The notes: generated from the letters alone by a model not told the origin. Shown: positions 16,955-25,742, counted from the first letter of the stretch. The stretch is DNA of 42,818 nt from Desulfobacula sp. (GCA_013792075.1 VMSR01000197.1:1-42818); one strand, 5' to 3'. Program-made: numbers and translations.

Positions 16955-18118
16955 TTAGTCGATGCCGGCCAGTATATTGGCAAAGAGAACGGCCCTTTCC
17001 CAAAGGCTTTTCTTTTCAATGTACTCATCCTCACTGTGGTCTTTTGCGCCAATGGGGCCCAGGCCGTCAATCACGGGGATACCTGTTTGGGCAATGACAT
17101 TGGCATCGGACACCCCTTGTCTGAGTTCCGGCACCACAGGAATCCCCAACCCATCTGCAAAAACTTTTATCCGTCTGAACAGGTCCATGTTGGCCGAGGT
17201 TTGGGGCATGGCCGGCCGGCTGCTGCGAAGGGTCATGCGGCAACGGGTTCCGGGAATGGTCTGCAAGGCTGCGATTTCTTGTATTTTTGCCGTTAGACGG
17301 GTTTCATCGCCGGCAGCGACATATCGCATATCAATGGCGGCGTTTGCATGCTGGGCAATGGTATTGGGGCCAAGTCCCCCCTCTATGGTGCCCACATTGG
17401 CGGTGATTCCGTTGTCGGGATCATTTAAGCGTTCAATGGCAATGATCTTGTGGGCAAGTTCCAGGATGGCGCTGGCCTTGTGCTTTTCTGCAAAGGCTGC
17501 ATGGCCTGCCTGGCCTTCCACTGCAAGGCGGATGGACAGATTTCCCTTGCGACCTGCAACAATCTGACCTGAAAGGCCTCCGGCCTCTAATACGTATGCA
17601 AAACGACTGGCTCTGGCTTCCTTTTGGATCAGATCCCGGGAGGAGGGGGAGCCGATTTCCTCGTCTGAATTAAAAATAAAGGTTATGGGAGTTTCGGGCA
17701 TCGTATGAGTTTGCCACAGGGCTTTTAAGGCAAAGATACCCACCACAAGACCGCCCTTCATGTCTGCCACTCCCGGTCCGAAACACCGGGTTTCGTCTTC
17801 TTTGTAATAATTAAAGGCCGTATCAAAGGGAAATACCGTGTCCATGTGACCTGTGATCAGGATCTGTTTTTTGCCCGGGTCTTTTTTTGTGCCCTGGTAA
17901 TTGCCAGGGCTTCTGGCCACCAGATGGTTGCCGTATTCGGTCTGGTCCTGGAACTGGCAGGAAAACCCCATACCTTCCATTTCCAGGGCGATTGTCCTGC
18001 CGACCCGGTCAAGGCCTGCCTTGTTCCAAGATCCGCTCTGGATACAGACCAGTGTCTCCAGAAGGGCAAGCATCTCCTGCCGGTGATGGTCCATATAAGC
18101 GGTAATGTGGGGAATCAT
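16955..18118 (-). CDS. M20-family metallopeptidase (carboxypeptidase G2/ArgE-like)
   Basis: Predicted cytoplasmic di-zinc amidohydrolase, 387 residues, no signal peptide. Metal and catalytic residues of clan MH are visible: His91 and Asp93 in ITGHMDT, bridging Asp119 in GVADMKGG, catalytic Glu153 with metal-ligand Glu154 in NSDEEIGS, Glu178 in VLEAGG, and His in GAKDHSEDE near the C-terminus. A dimerisation domain lies between. The family hydrolyses amide bonds of dipeptides and N-acyl or N-aminoacyl amino acids. It is the last gene of a three-gene operon and begins nine bases after the aminomutase stop, with AGGATGGG overlapping that stop. I infer that it cleaves, or matures, the product of the ATP-grasp ligase two genes upstream. 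Confidence 0.9.
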   Translation of the reverse strand: MIPHITAYMDHHRQEMLALLETLVCIQSGSWNKAGLDRVGRTIALEMEGMGFSCQFQDQTEYGNHLVARSPGNYQGTKKDPGKKQILITGHMDTVFPFDTAFNYYKEDETRCFGPGVADMKGGLVVGIFALKALWQTHTMPETPITFIFNSDEEIGSPSSRDLIQKEARASRFAYVLEAGGLSGQIVAGRKGNLSIRLAVEGQAGHAAFAEKHKASAILELAHKIIAIERLNDPDNGITANVGTIEGGLGPNTIAQHANAAIDMRYVAAGDETRLTAKIQEIAALQTIPGTRCRMTLRSSRPAMPQTSANMDLFRRIKVFADGLGIPVVPELRQGVSDANVIAQTGIPVIDGLGPIGAKDHSEDEYIEKKSLWERAVLFANILAGID

Positions 18119-18127
18119 TTGCCCATC

Positions 18128-19726
18128 CTAAGGCTTCATAAAGGCAAATGCCCCATTGGCATAGATGGCGGGATCTGCATCCGGATACCGAACCTCTTCC
18201 CCGTTCCAGGGTTTTTTGAGCAGGATATCGCCATTGACAAGGCCTTCCACATTGCTTCGGTGGAGGGGGATTTTTCCGCCTGCCGTGGCAATGTACCGGG
18301 GGATTGCATCTCCAGATATATTGCCGTACATGCTTTCTATGATATCCCTTCCTTTTTCAATGGGCACCCTGAAGTGGGTGAACTGGGGATTCCGATAGGA
18401 ACAATTAAACAGATAATAGGGTCGCACATAGTTTTCCTGGATGGTTTCGCACAATTTCCACATCTTGACCCGGGTATCATTTATGCCCTTTAAGAGTACG
18501 GCCTGGTTCAGGACGGCAAAGACATTTTTGGAAATGCGTTTAAAGGCGTCCCCGGAAACCGGGGTCATCTCCTGGGCGGTGTTGATCTGGGTGACCACCC
18601 GGATGGGTTTTCTGTCATTGCTTTGGGCCAGGATATCCAGCAACTCATTGTCCACTCTCTGGGGGGCGGTTACCGGTATCCGTGTGCCCAGGCGCTTCAT
18701 TTTTACGTGGTCTATTTCGTCCAGGGCCGTCAGGATTTTTTCAAGAATTTTATTGGGCAGGACAAAAGAATCTCCGCCTGTGATCAAAATGTCCCGGATA
18801 CGATGGTTGCTGCGGATATAATCAAGGGCTTCTTCATAGGCTTGCTCCGTATAGATCCTGTCTCGTTTACCGATATGGGCAAGTCTCAAGCAATGGGTGC
18901 AGTACATGGCACACATGTTGGTGGCCTTGATGGTGACCACCCTGGGGTAAAACTGATCAATGAGCCGGGCAGGGGAGTGGTCTGCTGCCACAGGCGGTAT
19001 TTCAACCCCCTTGTTGTCCACCATTTCACCGGTGGGAACCGATTGCAGCAATATGGGATCATTGGCAATGGTTGTCTGGATAAGGCTGGCATAATAAGGG
19101 GTCAGGCGCATTCGGTAATTTTGGGTCACATGGGTGACTTCCCGGATTACCCGTTCGGGCAAATCGATTATTTTGGACAGGTCTTCAATGGTATCAATAC
19201 AATGGCTGATCTGACCGGAATAGGAGTTCCAGTCGTCATGGGTCATTTTCAGATAAGATTTTATTCTTTCCTGGTTCTCGCGGATGGTGTCCCAGAGTTC
19301 AAATCCGCTGGGAGCCTGTTGTGTTTTGACACCAAGGTAGTCATCCACCCGGTCGATGGCTTCTGCCACAATGGGAAGGGCCCGGCAGACCCGTCCGCCC
19401 ACCGAAACCTTGTGCTCATCAATGGTTTCATGTTTAACAGCCAGGGCTGCAAGATCCTGGCGCGAAAGCCCGAAGGCCCCGGGCGAAAGGGCATTTTTTT
19501 CCCGGATGGCTTTGAGTTTTGAGAAAAGAGCGATGATGGGGAAGGTCAGGTTTTTATCTTCGGCAGCTTGTTTGAGCCCATGGATCTGGTACTTGAGATC
19601 CGGGTCTTCACAGGTCTGGTCGCCCGTAAAAAGGGTATCAAAAAAATCCCTGGTAAAACCATCCAGGCTTTTTTCGGCTGTCGTATCTTGATGCGTATTC
19701 TGGGCTGTGCTGTTACTATCCGGCAT
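18128..19726 (-). CDS. KamA-family radical SAM/PLP aminomutase, substrate probably not lysine
   Basis: 532 residues. The radical SAM cluster motif is CAMYCTHC (Cys272, 276, 279) after RVVTIKATN. The PLP lysine is Lys485 in GGKIPL. RLTPYYASLI, HSP, LITGGDS and HFRVPIEKG are the conserved blocks of lysine 2,3-aminomutase (LAM), which moves the alpha-amino group to the beta carbon. Two aspartates hold the lysine side chain in LAM: one follows Cys in the 'YQCD' stretch and the other lies seven residues before the PLP lysine. Here the first is Ser443 (FNCSYRN), and 476-484 contain no Asp. So the substrate is likely a different amino acid, for example an acidic or neutral one. The N-terminus is about 100 residues longer than LAM. 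The ATG overlaps the ATP-grasp stop by 11 bases. Confidence 0.88.
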   Translation of the reverse strand: MPDSNSTAQNTHQDTTAEKSLDGFTRDFFDTLFTGDQTCEDPDLKYQIHGLKQAAEDKNLTFPIIALFSKLKAIREKNALSPGAFGLSRQDLAALAVKHETIDEHKVSVGGRVCRALPIVAEAIDRVDDYLGVKTQQAPSGFELWDTIRENQERIKSYLKMTHDDWNSYSGQISHCIDTIEDLSKIIDLPERVIREVTHVTQNYRMRLTPYYASLIQTTIANDPILLQSVPTGEMVDNKGVEIPPVAADHSPARLIDQFYPRVVTIKATNMCAMYCTHCLRLAHIGKRDRIYTEQAYEEALDYIRSNHRIRDILITGGDSFVLPNKILEKILTALDEIDHVKMKRLGTRIPVTAPQRVDNELLDILAQSNDRKPIRVVTQINTAQEMTPVSGDAFKRISKNVFAVLNQAVLLKGINDTRVKMWKLCETIQENYVRPYYLFNCSYRNPQFTHFRVPIEKGRDIIESMYGNISGDAIPRYIATAGGKIPLHRSNVEGLVNGDILLKKPWNGEEVRYPDADPAIYANGAFAFMKP

Positions 19727-21122
19727 TGACGGTCTCCGTTGGGATATGTTTGGTAAAGGTTAGTTCAATGGTCTTGCACCCCTGGCGGATCCCCTGGGCA
19801 ACACTTTCATGGTCATGGCCCAATGCCACAATCCTGCCGATAAAGGACCCCTGGGCAATCACAAAATCGCTGCCGATGTGTTCAAGGATCAAAAAATCTT
19901 TTTTCAGCTTTTTATCTGCCACTTTCTTGAAGGCGGTCCGTTCTTCGACCTCCTGGGGGATATAGCTCTGGGTGGTTACGGGCTCGTGGATTTTATAGTT
20001 AAAGGTTCCCCAGTGGAGGGCTTTGGAATGGGACACAATTTCCCGGGTATTGGCGGGGAACCCCCCTTCGGTCACAGCATAGAATTCGAGCTCCGGCAGG
20101 TTGGGGGCATTTAAGGGAATTTCCTGTTCAAGGGTGCAGCAGAACTCCAGGGTGGTGCCCTGTTTTCTGGCATTTATTTCCAGGAACCGGATCTCATCGT
20201 CGTGGGTTATAATATAGTCGCAACCGAAAATTCCCTGGTAGCCCTGTCTGGCAAGCCATGCACCCACTTTTTTTGTATAGGCCTTGAGCAATCGTATCTG
20301 GTCCGGAGAAGCAGTGGTCGGAAAGGTGGATCCGGTAAACCGGTTGCCGTTTTCAATGCGCTGGTCTGCCACGCCGGCAATGAAGATTTCGTCTTCATTT
20401 GCCACCACTGCAAGAACCGTGGGATCCAGAGAGTGGGGCAAAAACCGGGAAATAAGATAGGGGACATCCTGATCCAAAAATTTATTTTCGATATCTTCTT
20501 TGCACAAAGCAACCGTGGAGTTGATACCGGCGGCAGAGTATTCTTTGGAAACAAAAATACCGTCCGGCCATTCTTGCCAGAGACTGTCCGTGGTCCGGAT
20601 CAGGTCATGGTATCCGTTACAGATTTGAAACTCCACCGTGGGAACAATATCAGCCAATTGGGTGAGCTGAAATGTTTTGCTATTGGTTTTTTGGGCCACA
20701 TGTTTGTCCGGACCCAGGATGGAGACGCCTGGGATCTCATCCAAGGTCATTTCAGAAAGGCTCTCGTACATGTACAGATACAGATTGGGCTGGCGTCTTA
20801 AAATCTGCTGGATCAGAGACCGGATCTGCCGGCTTTTGGATACGGCTGCCATAAAATCATTTGCATTGATCCGGCAGGTCATTTTTTCAAGGCATTCCCC
20901 GCCCGAGGATTCAACCAGGGGGTTGATGACGATAAGATTGTCATAATTGTATTGTTCCAAAACATCCGGAACAATGGCGATAAACTCAAATTTGCGATTG
21001 TAATAGCGGGCAAGGGCTTCGGTAAGAAAATGGTTCAGCCCGTAGTTTTTCAATTCCCCTATGTAAAGGAAATAATCGGTTCCTTCATCCATTTGGAAAT
21101 TGGAAAAATGTATGGATGACAT
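19716..21122 (-). CDS. ATP-grasp ligase-like protein, first gene of the aminomutase operon
   Basis: 468 residues, cytoplasmic. An ATP-grasp fold is supported by the nucleotide-binding segment GIFVSKEYSAAGIN (190-201), the YLISRFLPH strand (222-230) and the metal-binding end GCDYIITHDDEIRFLEINARKQGT, with Asp302, Glu315 and Asn317 as likely Mg ligands. ATP-grasp enzymes form amide or thioester bonds by way of an acyl phosphate. The C-terminal 130 residues (from about 340) form an extra domain I cannot name. It overlaps the aminomutase gene by 11 bases, so the two are translationally coupled. I infer that it joins the beta-amino acid made by the aminomutase to a second group. It is not similar enough to PylC, D-Ala-D-Ala ligase or RimK by eye to name it. 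Confidence 0.82.
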   Translation of the reverse strand: MSSIHFSNFQMDEGTDYFLYIGELKNYGLNHFLTEALARYYNRKFEFIAIVPDVLEQYNYDNLIVINPLVESSGGECLEKMTCRINANDFMAAVSKSRQIRSLIQQILRRQPNLYLYMYESLSEMTLDEIPGVSILGPDKHVAQKTNSKTFQLTQLADIVPTVEFQICNGYHDLIRTTDSLWQEWPDGIFVSKEYSAAGINSTVALCKEDIENKFLDQDVPYLISRFLPHSLDPTVLAVVANEDEIFIAGVADQRIENGNRFTGSTFPTTASPDQIRLLKAYTKKVGAWLARQGYQGIFGCDYIITHDDEIRFLEINARKQGTTLEFCCTLEQEIPLNAPNLPELEFYAVTEGGFPANTREIVSHSKALHWGTFNYKIHEPVTTQSYIPQEVEERTAFKKVADKKLKKDFLILEHIGSDFVIAQGSFIGRIVALGHDHESVAQGIRQGCKTIELTFTKHIPTETVNAG

Positions 21123-21244
21123 TTTTCAGATCCTGTCCTGTTGTCGGTTAAACAATAATCCCCGGGTCTAAATATCCAGGTTCCAGCACTTATAATTTCA
21201 TGGATAGTCTAAAAATACGCGGTTGTCCACCCATAAGTTTTGTG

Positions 21245-21273
21245 CAAATATGTTAAAAAAAATATTATGTCAA
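21245..21273 (-). promoter_or_regulatory. Candidate promoter of the ATP-grasp/aminomutase/M20 operon
   Basis: On the minus strand: perfect TTGACA (21273-21268), 17-base spacer, weak -10 TATTTG (21250-21245), about 120 bases before the ATP-grasp start. Confidence 0.4.
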
Positions 21274-21391
21274 GAACAAAGCAACCGGGGCAGTCGTATC
21301 ATTGTTGAAAAAAAGGTTGAAAAAAAGAGGTTTACAAGAACCAACGAAAACGGTAGGTTTTATATGGATTCCACCCCAAATATGACCAGAT

Positions 21392-21436
21392 GCCCTTGAT
21401 GAACTTCTCACGTGTTTGAGAAAAGGATCAAAGGGC
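21392..21436. promoter_or_regulatory. Imperfect inverted repeat in the leader of the TAXI operon
   Basis: GCCCTTGAT (21392-21400) pairs with ATCAAAGGGC (21427-21436) with one bulge, and TCTCA (21406-21410) with TGAGA (21417-21421) around a six-base loop. There is no T-run after it, so an mRNA regulatory structure or an operator is more likely than a terminator. Confidence 0.35.
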
Positions 21437-21574
21437 TGCAATCTCTTAATTCACAAGGGATTTGAGTGTCAGTCGCAAGTGTCGGGGCAGAAGAATACAA
21501 GGTTACGTTCAACGTTCATCCGGTTTGCCGGGGTTTCGGCAGCTTAAACATTATAATTTAGCGGAGGTTTTAGA

Positions 21575-22552
21575 ATGAAAAAATTATTGGTTCTGGGTAT
21601 TGCAGCGGTTTTTGGAATGGTCCTTTTTCTGGGTGCGGCGCCTGCACAGGCATCGGATCAGAATTTTGTCACCATCGGCACCGGCGGTGTAACCGGTGTT
21701 TACTATCCGACCGGCGGTGCCATTGCCCGTCTGGTGAACAAAGGCAGAAAAGAGCATGGTATCCGGTGTTCCGTGGAAAGTACGGGCGGATCCGTCTATA
21801 ATCTGAATGCCATCGCAGCCGGTGAGCTTGACATGGGGGTTGCCCAGTCAGACACCCAGTATTATGCCTATCACGGCACGGGCAAATTTGAAGAGAAGGG
21901 ACCGGATAAAGATTTAAGATCTGTCTTTTCAGTTCATCCCGAACCGTTTACGGTTGTGGCCCGGGCAGACTCGGGCATTAAAAATTTCATGGATCTTAAA
22001 GGCAAACGGGTCAATATCGGTAACCCGGGTTCCGGACAGCGCGATACCATGGAGATTGTTATGGCAGCTGTCGGCTGGACAAAGGATGATTTTAAACTGG
22101 CCTCGGAGCTCAAGTCTGCCGAACAGTCATCGGCCCTGTGTGACAATAAAATTGACGCCATTGTTTTTACGGTTGGCCATCCGTCGGGATCCATCCAGGA
22201 AGCCGCCACTTCCTGTGATTCTGTAATGGTTACCGTGGACGGTCCTGTGATTGACAAACTGGTTGCAGACAATGCGTATTATAGAAAGGCAATTATCCCC
22301 GGCGGCATGTACCGGGGTACAGATACCGACACCAAGACATTTGGTGTGGGTGCCACCTTTGTTACCTCTGCCAAGGTTTCCAACGACGTGATTTACAATG
22401 TGGTGAAAGCGGTGTTTGAGGATTTTGACCAGTTTAAGCAATTGCACCCTGCATTTGAAAACCTGAAAAAAGAGGAAATGATCAAAGACGGTCTTTCCGC
22501 TCCCCTCCATGACGGTGCAGTTAAATATTATAAGGAAGCAGGCCTCATGTAA
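21575..22552 (+). CDS. TAXI-family TRAP transporter periplasmic binding protein
   Basis: 325 residues. Signal peptide about 1-27 ([20 protein letters not shown], cleavage near AQA-SD). The mature part begins [20 protein letters not shown], the hallmark of TAXI (TRAP-associated extracytoplasmic immunogenic) proteins, followed by [25 protein letters not shown] and [21 protein letters not shown]. The ligand of most TAXI proteins is unknown; characterised ones bind glutamate or other carboxylates. GGAGG precedes the ATG by seven bases. It is the first gene of the TRAP operon, and a terminator-like hairpin follows, so it should be expressed above the permease. Confidence 0.96.
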   Translation: MKKLLVLGIAAVFGMVLFLGAAPAQASDQNFVTIGTGGVTGVYYPTGGAIARLVNKGRKEHGIRCSVESTGGSVYNLNAIAAGELDMGVAQSDTQYYAYHGTGKFEEKGPDKDLRSVFSVHPEPFTVVARADSGIKNFMDLKGKRVNIGNPGSGQRDTMEIVMAAVGWTKDDFKLASELKSAEQSSALCDNKIDAIVFTVGHPSGSIQEAATSCDSVMVTVDGPVIDKLVADNAYYRKAIIPGGMYRGTDTDTKTFGVGATFVTSAKVSNDVIYNVVKAVFEDFDQFKQLHPAFENLKKEEMIKDGLSAPLHDGAVKYYKEAGLM

Positions 22553-22576
22553 GCTTTGCCCGGTATAAGCAACTTT

Positions 22577-22619
22577 AAAGTGTGCGGTTTTTTTGGGCCG
22601 CACACTTTTATTGTTTTTT
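22577..22619 (+). terminator. Intra-operon terminator/attenuator between the TAXI protein and the TRAP permease
   Basis: An 11-bp GC-rich stem, AAAGTGTGCGG (22577-22587) with CCGCACACTTT (22598-22608), is followed by TATTG and seven T. It lies 72 bases ahead of the permease ATG, so leakage through it is expected. Confidence 0.85.
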
Positions 22620-22680
22620 TGTATTTGTTTTGCAACAGGCACATAAGAAATACCCTTATCCCCACGGAGGAATTGAAAGA

Positions 22681-25260
22681 ATGACCCAAGGAAAACCAGC
22701 GGCAGCATCCCAGGAGGATCTGCAGGAGATGATTGCAGAGGCGGATACCGGGGCACGGAACCCCGTGGGCACGATTCCCAAACGAGTTCTTTTCTTTGTC
22801 CCTCTGGCCTGGACCCTGTTCCAATTATGGTATGCATCCCCCCTGCCGTTTTTATTCAATTTTTTTGTGCTCAACGACACTGAAGCCAGGTCCATTCACC
22901 TGGCCTTTGCCATGTTTTTGGCCTACACGGCCTATCCCACATTTAAATCCTCGCCCCGGGATTATATTCCCCTCCAGGACTGGTTTCTCGCTTTGGTGGC
23001 CGCCTTTTGCGCAGCCTATCTGTTTATCTTCTATGTCCAGCTTTCCGACCGACCCGGAGATCCCGCGACTCTGGATCTTGTGGTATCGGTGGTGGGGCTT
23101 GTCTTGTTATTGGAAGCCACGAGAAGGGCGCTTGGCCCTCCCCTTATGGTGGTGGCCTGTGTGTTTATTATTTATACCTTTGGCGGGCCCTATATGCCCG
23201 ATGTCATCGCCCACAAGGGGGCCAGCCTTGTCAAGGGCATGTCCCATTACTGGCTGTCGACGGAAGGGGTTTACGGCGTGGCCCTGGGGGTTTCAACGGG
23301 CATGGTCTTTATGTTTGTCCTGTTTGGATCCTTGCTGGAATCTGCCGGGGCGGGTAATTATTTTATCAGGACCGCATTTGCAGGTCTGGGCCATATGCGG
23401 GGAGGGCCTGCCAAGGCTGCGGTTGTCTCTTCGGGTCTGACAGGGCTTGTGTCAGGGTCCTCCATTGCCAATGTGGTCACCACGGGAACCTTTACCATTC
23501 CCTTGATGAAAAAGGTGGGGTTTTCGGCTGAAAAAGCTGGCGCCGTTGAGGTTGCCGCTTCCACAAACGGTCAGCTGACCCCCCCGGTCATGGGGGCTGC
23601 TGCCTTTCTCATGGTGGAATATGTGGGTATCTCCTATGTGGAGGTCATCAAGCATGCCTTTCTGCCGGCCATTATCTCCTATATTGCCCTGGTCTATATT
23701 GTGCACCTTGAGGCATGTAAAATGGGGCTTAAGGGTATGGAAAGAAAAGTAGTTAAAACCTTTGCCCAGAAATTGTTTTCCTTTGTGATGACCGTTTTAT
23801 CGATCATCATCATTGGCGGTGTCACCTATTACGGCCTTGGCTGGATAAAAGTTGTCGCAGGAGCGGCCACCATTTATGTGGTATGCCTGCTGTTGACAAT
23901 TGCCTATTTTGTTCTGCTCTGGGTTGCCTGTAGAGTTCCGGAACTTCCGACTTCCCATGACATTGACGAATTGCCGGATCTGGGCTCCACAGCCCAGGCA
24001 GGCTTTTATTTTCTGCTCCCCATTGTGGTGCTCATGTGGTGTCTGACCATTGAACGCCTCTCTCCATCCCTGTCCGCCTATTGGGCCACAATGCTGCTCA
24101 TTGTCATTGTCCTGACCCAGCGGCCCTTAAAGGGGTTCATCCGGAGGGCCACGGGTGAAGAACAATTTTCTTTTAAACGCGGATTTGATGAGTTTGTTAC
24201 CGGTCTGGTTTCAGGGGCCCGGAATATGATCGGCATCGGTGTTGCCACGGCGGCCGCAGGGATAGTGGTCGGGACGGTTACCCTGACGGGTATCGGCCTT
24301 GTCATGACCGAATTTGTGGAATTTATTTCCGGCGGCAACCTCATGCTCATCCTGCTTTTCACCGCCGTCATCTCCCTGATTCTCGGCATGGGGCTTCCCA
24401 CAACGGCCAACTATATTGTGGTCTCCACTCTCATGGCACCGGTAATAGTGGACCTGGGCGCCCAGAACGGACTTATTGTCCCTTTGATTGCCGTGCATTT
24501 GTTTGTGTTCTATTTCGGGATTCTGGCCGATGACACCCCGCCTGTGGGGCTGGCCGCATTCGCTGCTGCCGGCATATCCGGAGGAGATCCCATTCGGACC
24601 GGTATCCAGGGATTTACCTACGATATTCGAACCGCCATACTGCCGTTTATGTTTATTTTTAATACAGAGCTTTTGATGATCGGGATTGGTACCTGGTTTC
24701 ACCTGGTCACGGTTGTGGTTTCGGCCGTGATTGCCATGTTGGTCTTTGCGGCCGCCACCCAGGGTTTTTTCCTGACAAAGAGCCGCTTTTATGAAACCCT
24801 TGCCCTGTTGCTGGTGACCTTTATTCTGTTCCGCCCGGGATATTTCTGGGACAAGGTTTATCCGCCCTTTGAGGAAAAACCCGGAATAGAACTCGTCCAG
24901 ATCGTTGAAACCATGGACCCGGATTCCATGCTCTACCTGACCATCAAGGGGGAAACCATGGATGGAGAAGAATATGCCAAAGCGTTGATGCTGCGGCTCG
25001 GCAAGGGCGACTCGGGTGTTAAACGCCTGGAGGACACAGGGTTTGAGGTCCGGGAGGAAGAAGGGAAAATCTGGGTGGACAATGTGGTATTTGGCAGCAA
25101 TGCGGTAAAGATGGGCATTGATTTTGACCAGGAGATTCAATGGGTGAAAATTCCTTCGGACAGGCCTTCCAAACAGCTCATGTTTTTTCCGGCCCTGGGC
25201 CTTCTGGCCCTGGTCATTGTTCTTCAGAAACGGCGCATGAAACACTCTGGTGCAATTTAA
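22681..25260 (+). CDS. TRAP transporter fused permease (4TM/12TM) with C-terminal DUF3394
   Basis: 859 residues from ATG 22681, chosen because GGAGG lies at 22666-22670; the frame extends further but that part overlaps the terminator. Small and large TRAP subunits are fused, as is usual for TAXI systems. Many membrane segments are visible. The DctM-like signature GLVSGSSIANVVTTGTFTIP and the second half with LILGMGLPTTANYIVV are the two pseudo-repeats of the elevator domain. Residues after about 730 form a soluble stretch (DUF3394, EKPGIELVQIVETMDPDSML...) followed by a final membrane helix (LMFFPALGLLALVIVL). Function: sodium-coupled import of the solute delivered by the TAXI protein. The UspA-like gene follows after 21 bases. 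Confidence 0.95.
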   Translation: MTQGKPAAASQEDLQEMIAEADTGARNPVGTIPKRVLFFVPLAWTLFQLWYASPLPFLFNFFVLNDTEARSIHLAFAMFLAYTAYPTFKSSPRDYIPLQDWFLALVAAFCAAYLFIFYVQLSDRPGDPATLDLVVSVVGLVLLLEATRRALGPPLMVVACVFIIYTFGGPYMPDVIAHKGASLVKGMSHYWLSTEGVYGVALGVSTGMVFMFVLFGSLLESAGAGNYFIRTAFAGLGHMRGGPAKAAVVSSGLTGLVSGSSIANVVTTGTFTIPLMKKVGFSAEKAGAVEVAASTNGQLTPPVMGAAAFLMVEYVGISYVEVIKHAFLPAIISYIALVYIVHLEACKMGLKGMERKVVKTFAQKLFSFVMTVLSIIIIGGVTYYGLGWIKVVAGAATIYVVCLLLTIAYFVLLWVACRVPELPTSHDIDELPDLGSTAQAGFYFLLPIVVLMWCLTIERLSPSLSAYWATMLLIVIVLTQRPLKGFIRRATGEEQFSFKRGFDEFVTGLVSGARNMIGIGVATAAAGIVVGTVTLTGIGLVMTEFVEFISGGNLMLILLFTAVISLILGMGLPTTANYIVVSTLMAPVIVDLGAQNGLIVPLIAVHLFVFYFGILADDTPPVGLAAFAAAGISGGDPIRTGIQGFTYDIRTAILPFMFIFNTELLMIGIGTWFHLVTVVVSAVIAMLVFAAATQGFFLTKSRFYETLALLLVTFILFRPGYFWDKVYPPFEEKPGIELVQIVETMDPDSMLYLTIKGETMDGEEYAKALMLRLGKGDSGVKRLEDTGFEVREEEGKIWVDNVVFGSNAVKMGIDFDQEIQWVKIPSDRPSKQLMFFPALGLLALVIVLQKRRMKHSGAI

Positions 25261-25281
25261 AACCTATTACAGGAGTTTCCC

Positions 25282-25722
25282 ATGTTTCACAAGATACTGG
25301 TTCCCGTTGATATCGATTATCCGAATACCTCAAAAGCTGTGTATAACAGTGCGGCAGAACTTGCATCCTTCAGCGGTGCCCAAGTTCGCATTGTCAGTGT
25401 GATGCCGGGCTTTTCCATGCCCATTGTGGCCTCTTTTTTCACAGAGGAGATGAAAACAGAGGCCAAGAACCGTTTCAAAGAAGCCCTTGAAATATTTATC
25501 GGAGAAAATTGTAAAAATACCACCGTGACCTACAAGGTATTGGTGGGCAAGCATTATGAAGAGATTCTGAAAATGGCCGACAAATGGGGTGCAGACCTGA
25601 TTGTGGTCTACCATAACCATCGGCGTAGTATCAACGAGGCCTTTTCCCAGGATTGTGCCCAGAAAATAGTGAAGAATGCAAATTGTTCCGTATTGCGCCT
25701 GCGCAATGTTATAAGAGGATGA
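25282..25722 (+). CDS. Universal stress protein (UspA fold) with a degenerate ATP site
   Basis: 146 residues with the beta-alpha UspA fold: start MFHKILVPVDIDYPNTSKA, an Asp at the adenine site (VDID), and a C-terminal KNANCSVLRLRN strand. ATP-binding members carry G-x2-G-x9-G-S/T after the fourth strand. Here the segment reads VVYHNHRRSINEAFSQDCAQKIV, without those glycines, so ATP binding as in MJ0577 or TeaD is doubtful. Usp proteins encoded beside TRAP systems (TeaD of Halomonas) regulate transport, so I infer the same kind of role. Spacing to both neighbours is about 20 bases, consistent with one transcript. Confidence 0.9.
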   Translation: MFHKILVPVDIDYPNTSKAVYNSAAELASFSGAQVRIVSVMPGFSMPIVASFFTEEMKTEAKNRFKEALEIFIGENCKNTTVTYKVLVGKHYEEILKMADKWGADLIVVYHNHRRSINEAFSQDCAQKIVKNANCSVLRLRNVIRG

Positions 25723-25742
25723 GCCGGTAAGGAAACGTGTTA

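Larger units (their letters stand above)
21123..21574. other. 452-base divergent intergenic region
   Basis: No convincing coding frame. It separates the ATP-grasp operon (minus) from the TAXI transporter operon (plus). It holds the candidate minus promoter at 21245-21273 and an imperfect hairpin at 21392-21436. A TATAAT at 21551-21556 lies too close to the TAXI ribosome binding site to be a likely -10. Confidence 0.6.

Noticed and set aside
18623-19522. 299-codon plus-strand frame inside the aminomutase gene
   Set aside because: Antisense shadow of the radical SAM gene, without ribosome binding site or recognisable motif.
18128-21122. Interpretation of the KamA/ATP-grasp pair as a pyrrolysine (pylBC) locus
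   Set aside because: The radical SAM protein carries the PLP lysine and the KamA blocks, unlike PylB, and no pylD, pylS or tRNA-Pyl is present.
24211-25245. 344-codon minus-strand frame inside the TRAP permease
   Set aside because: Antisense shadow; His/Gln/Asn-rich low-complexity product typical of reading against a membrane-protein gene.
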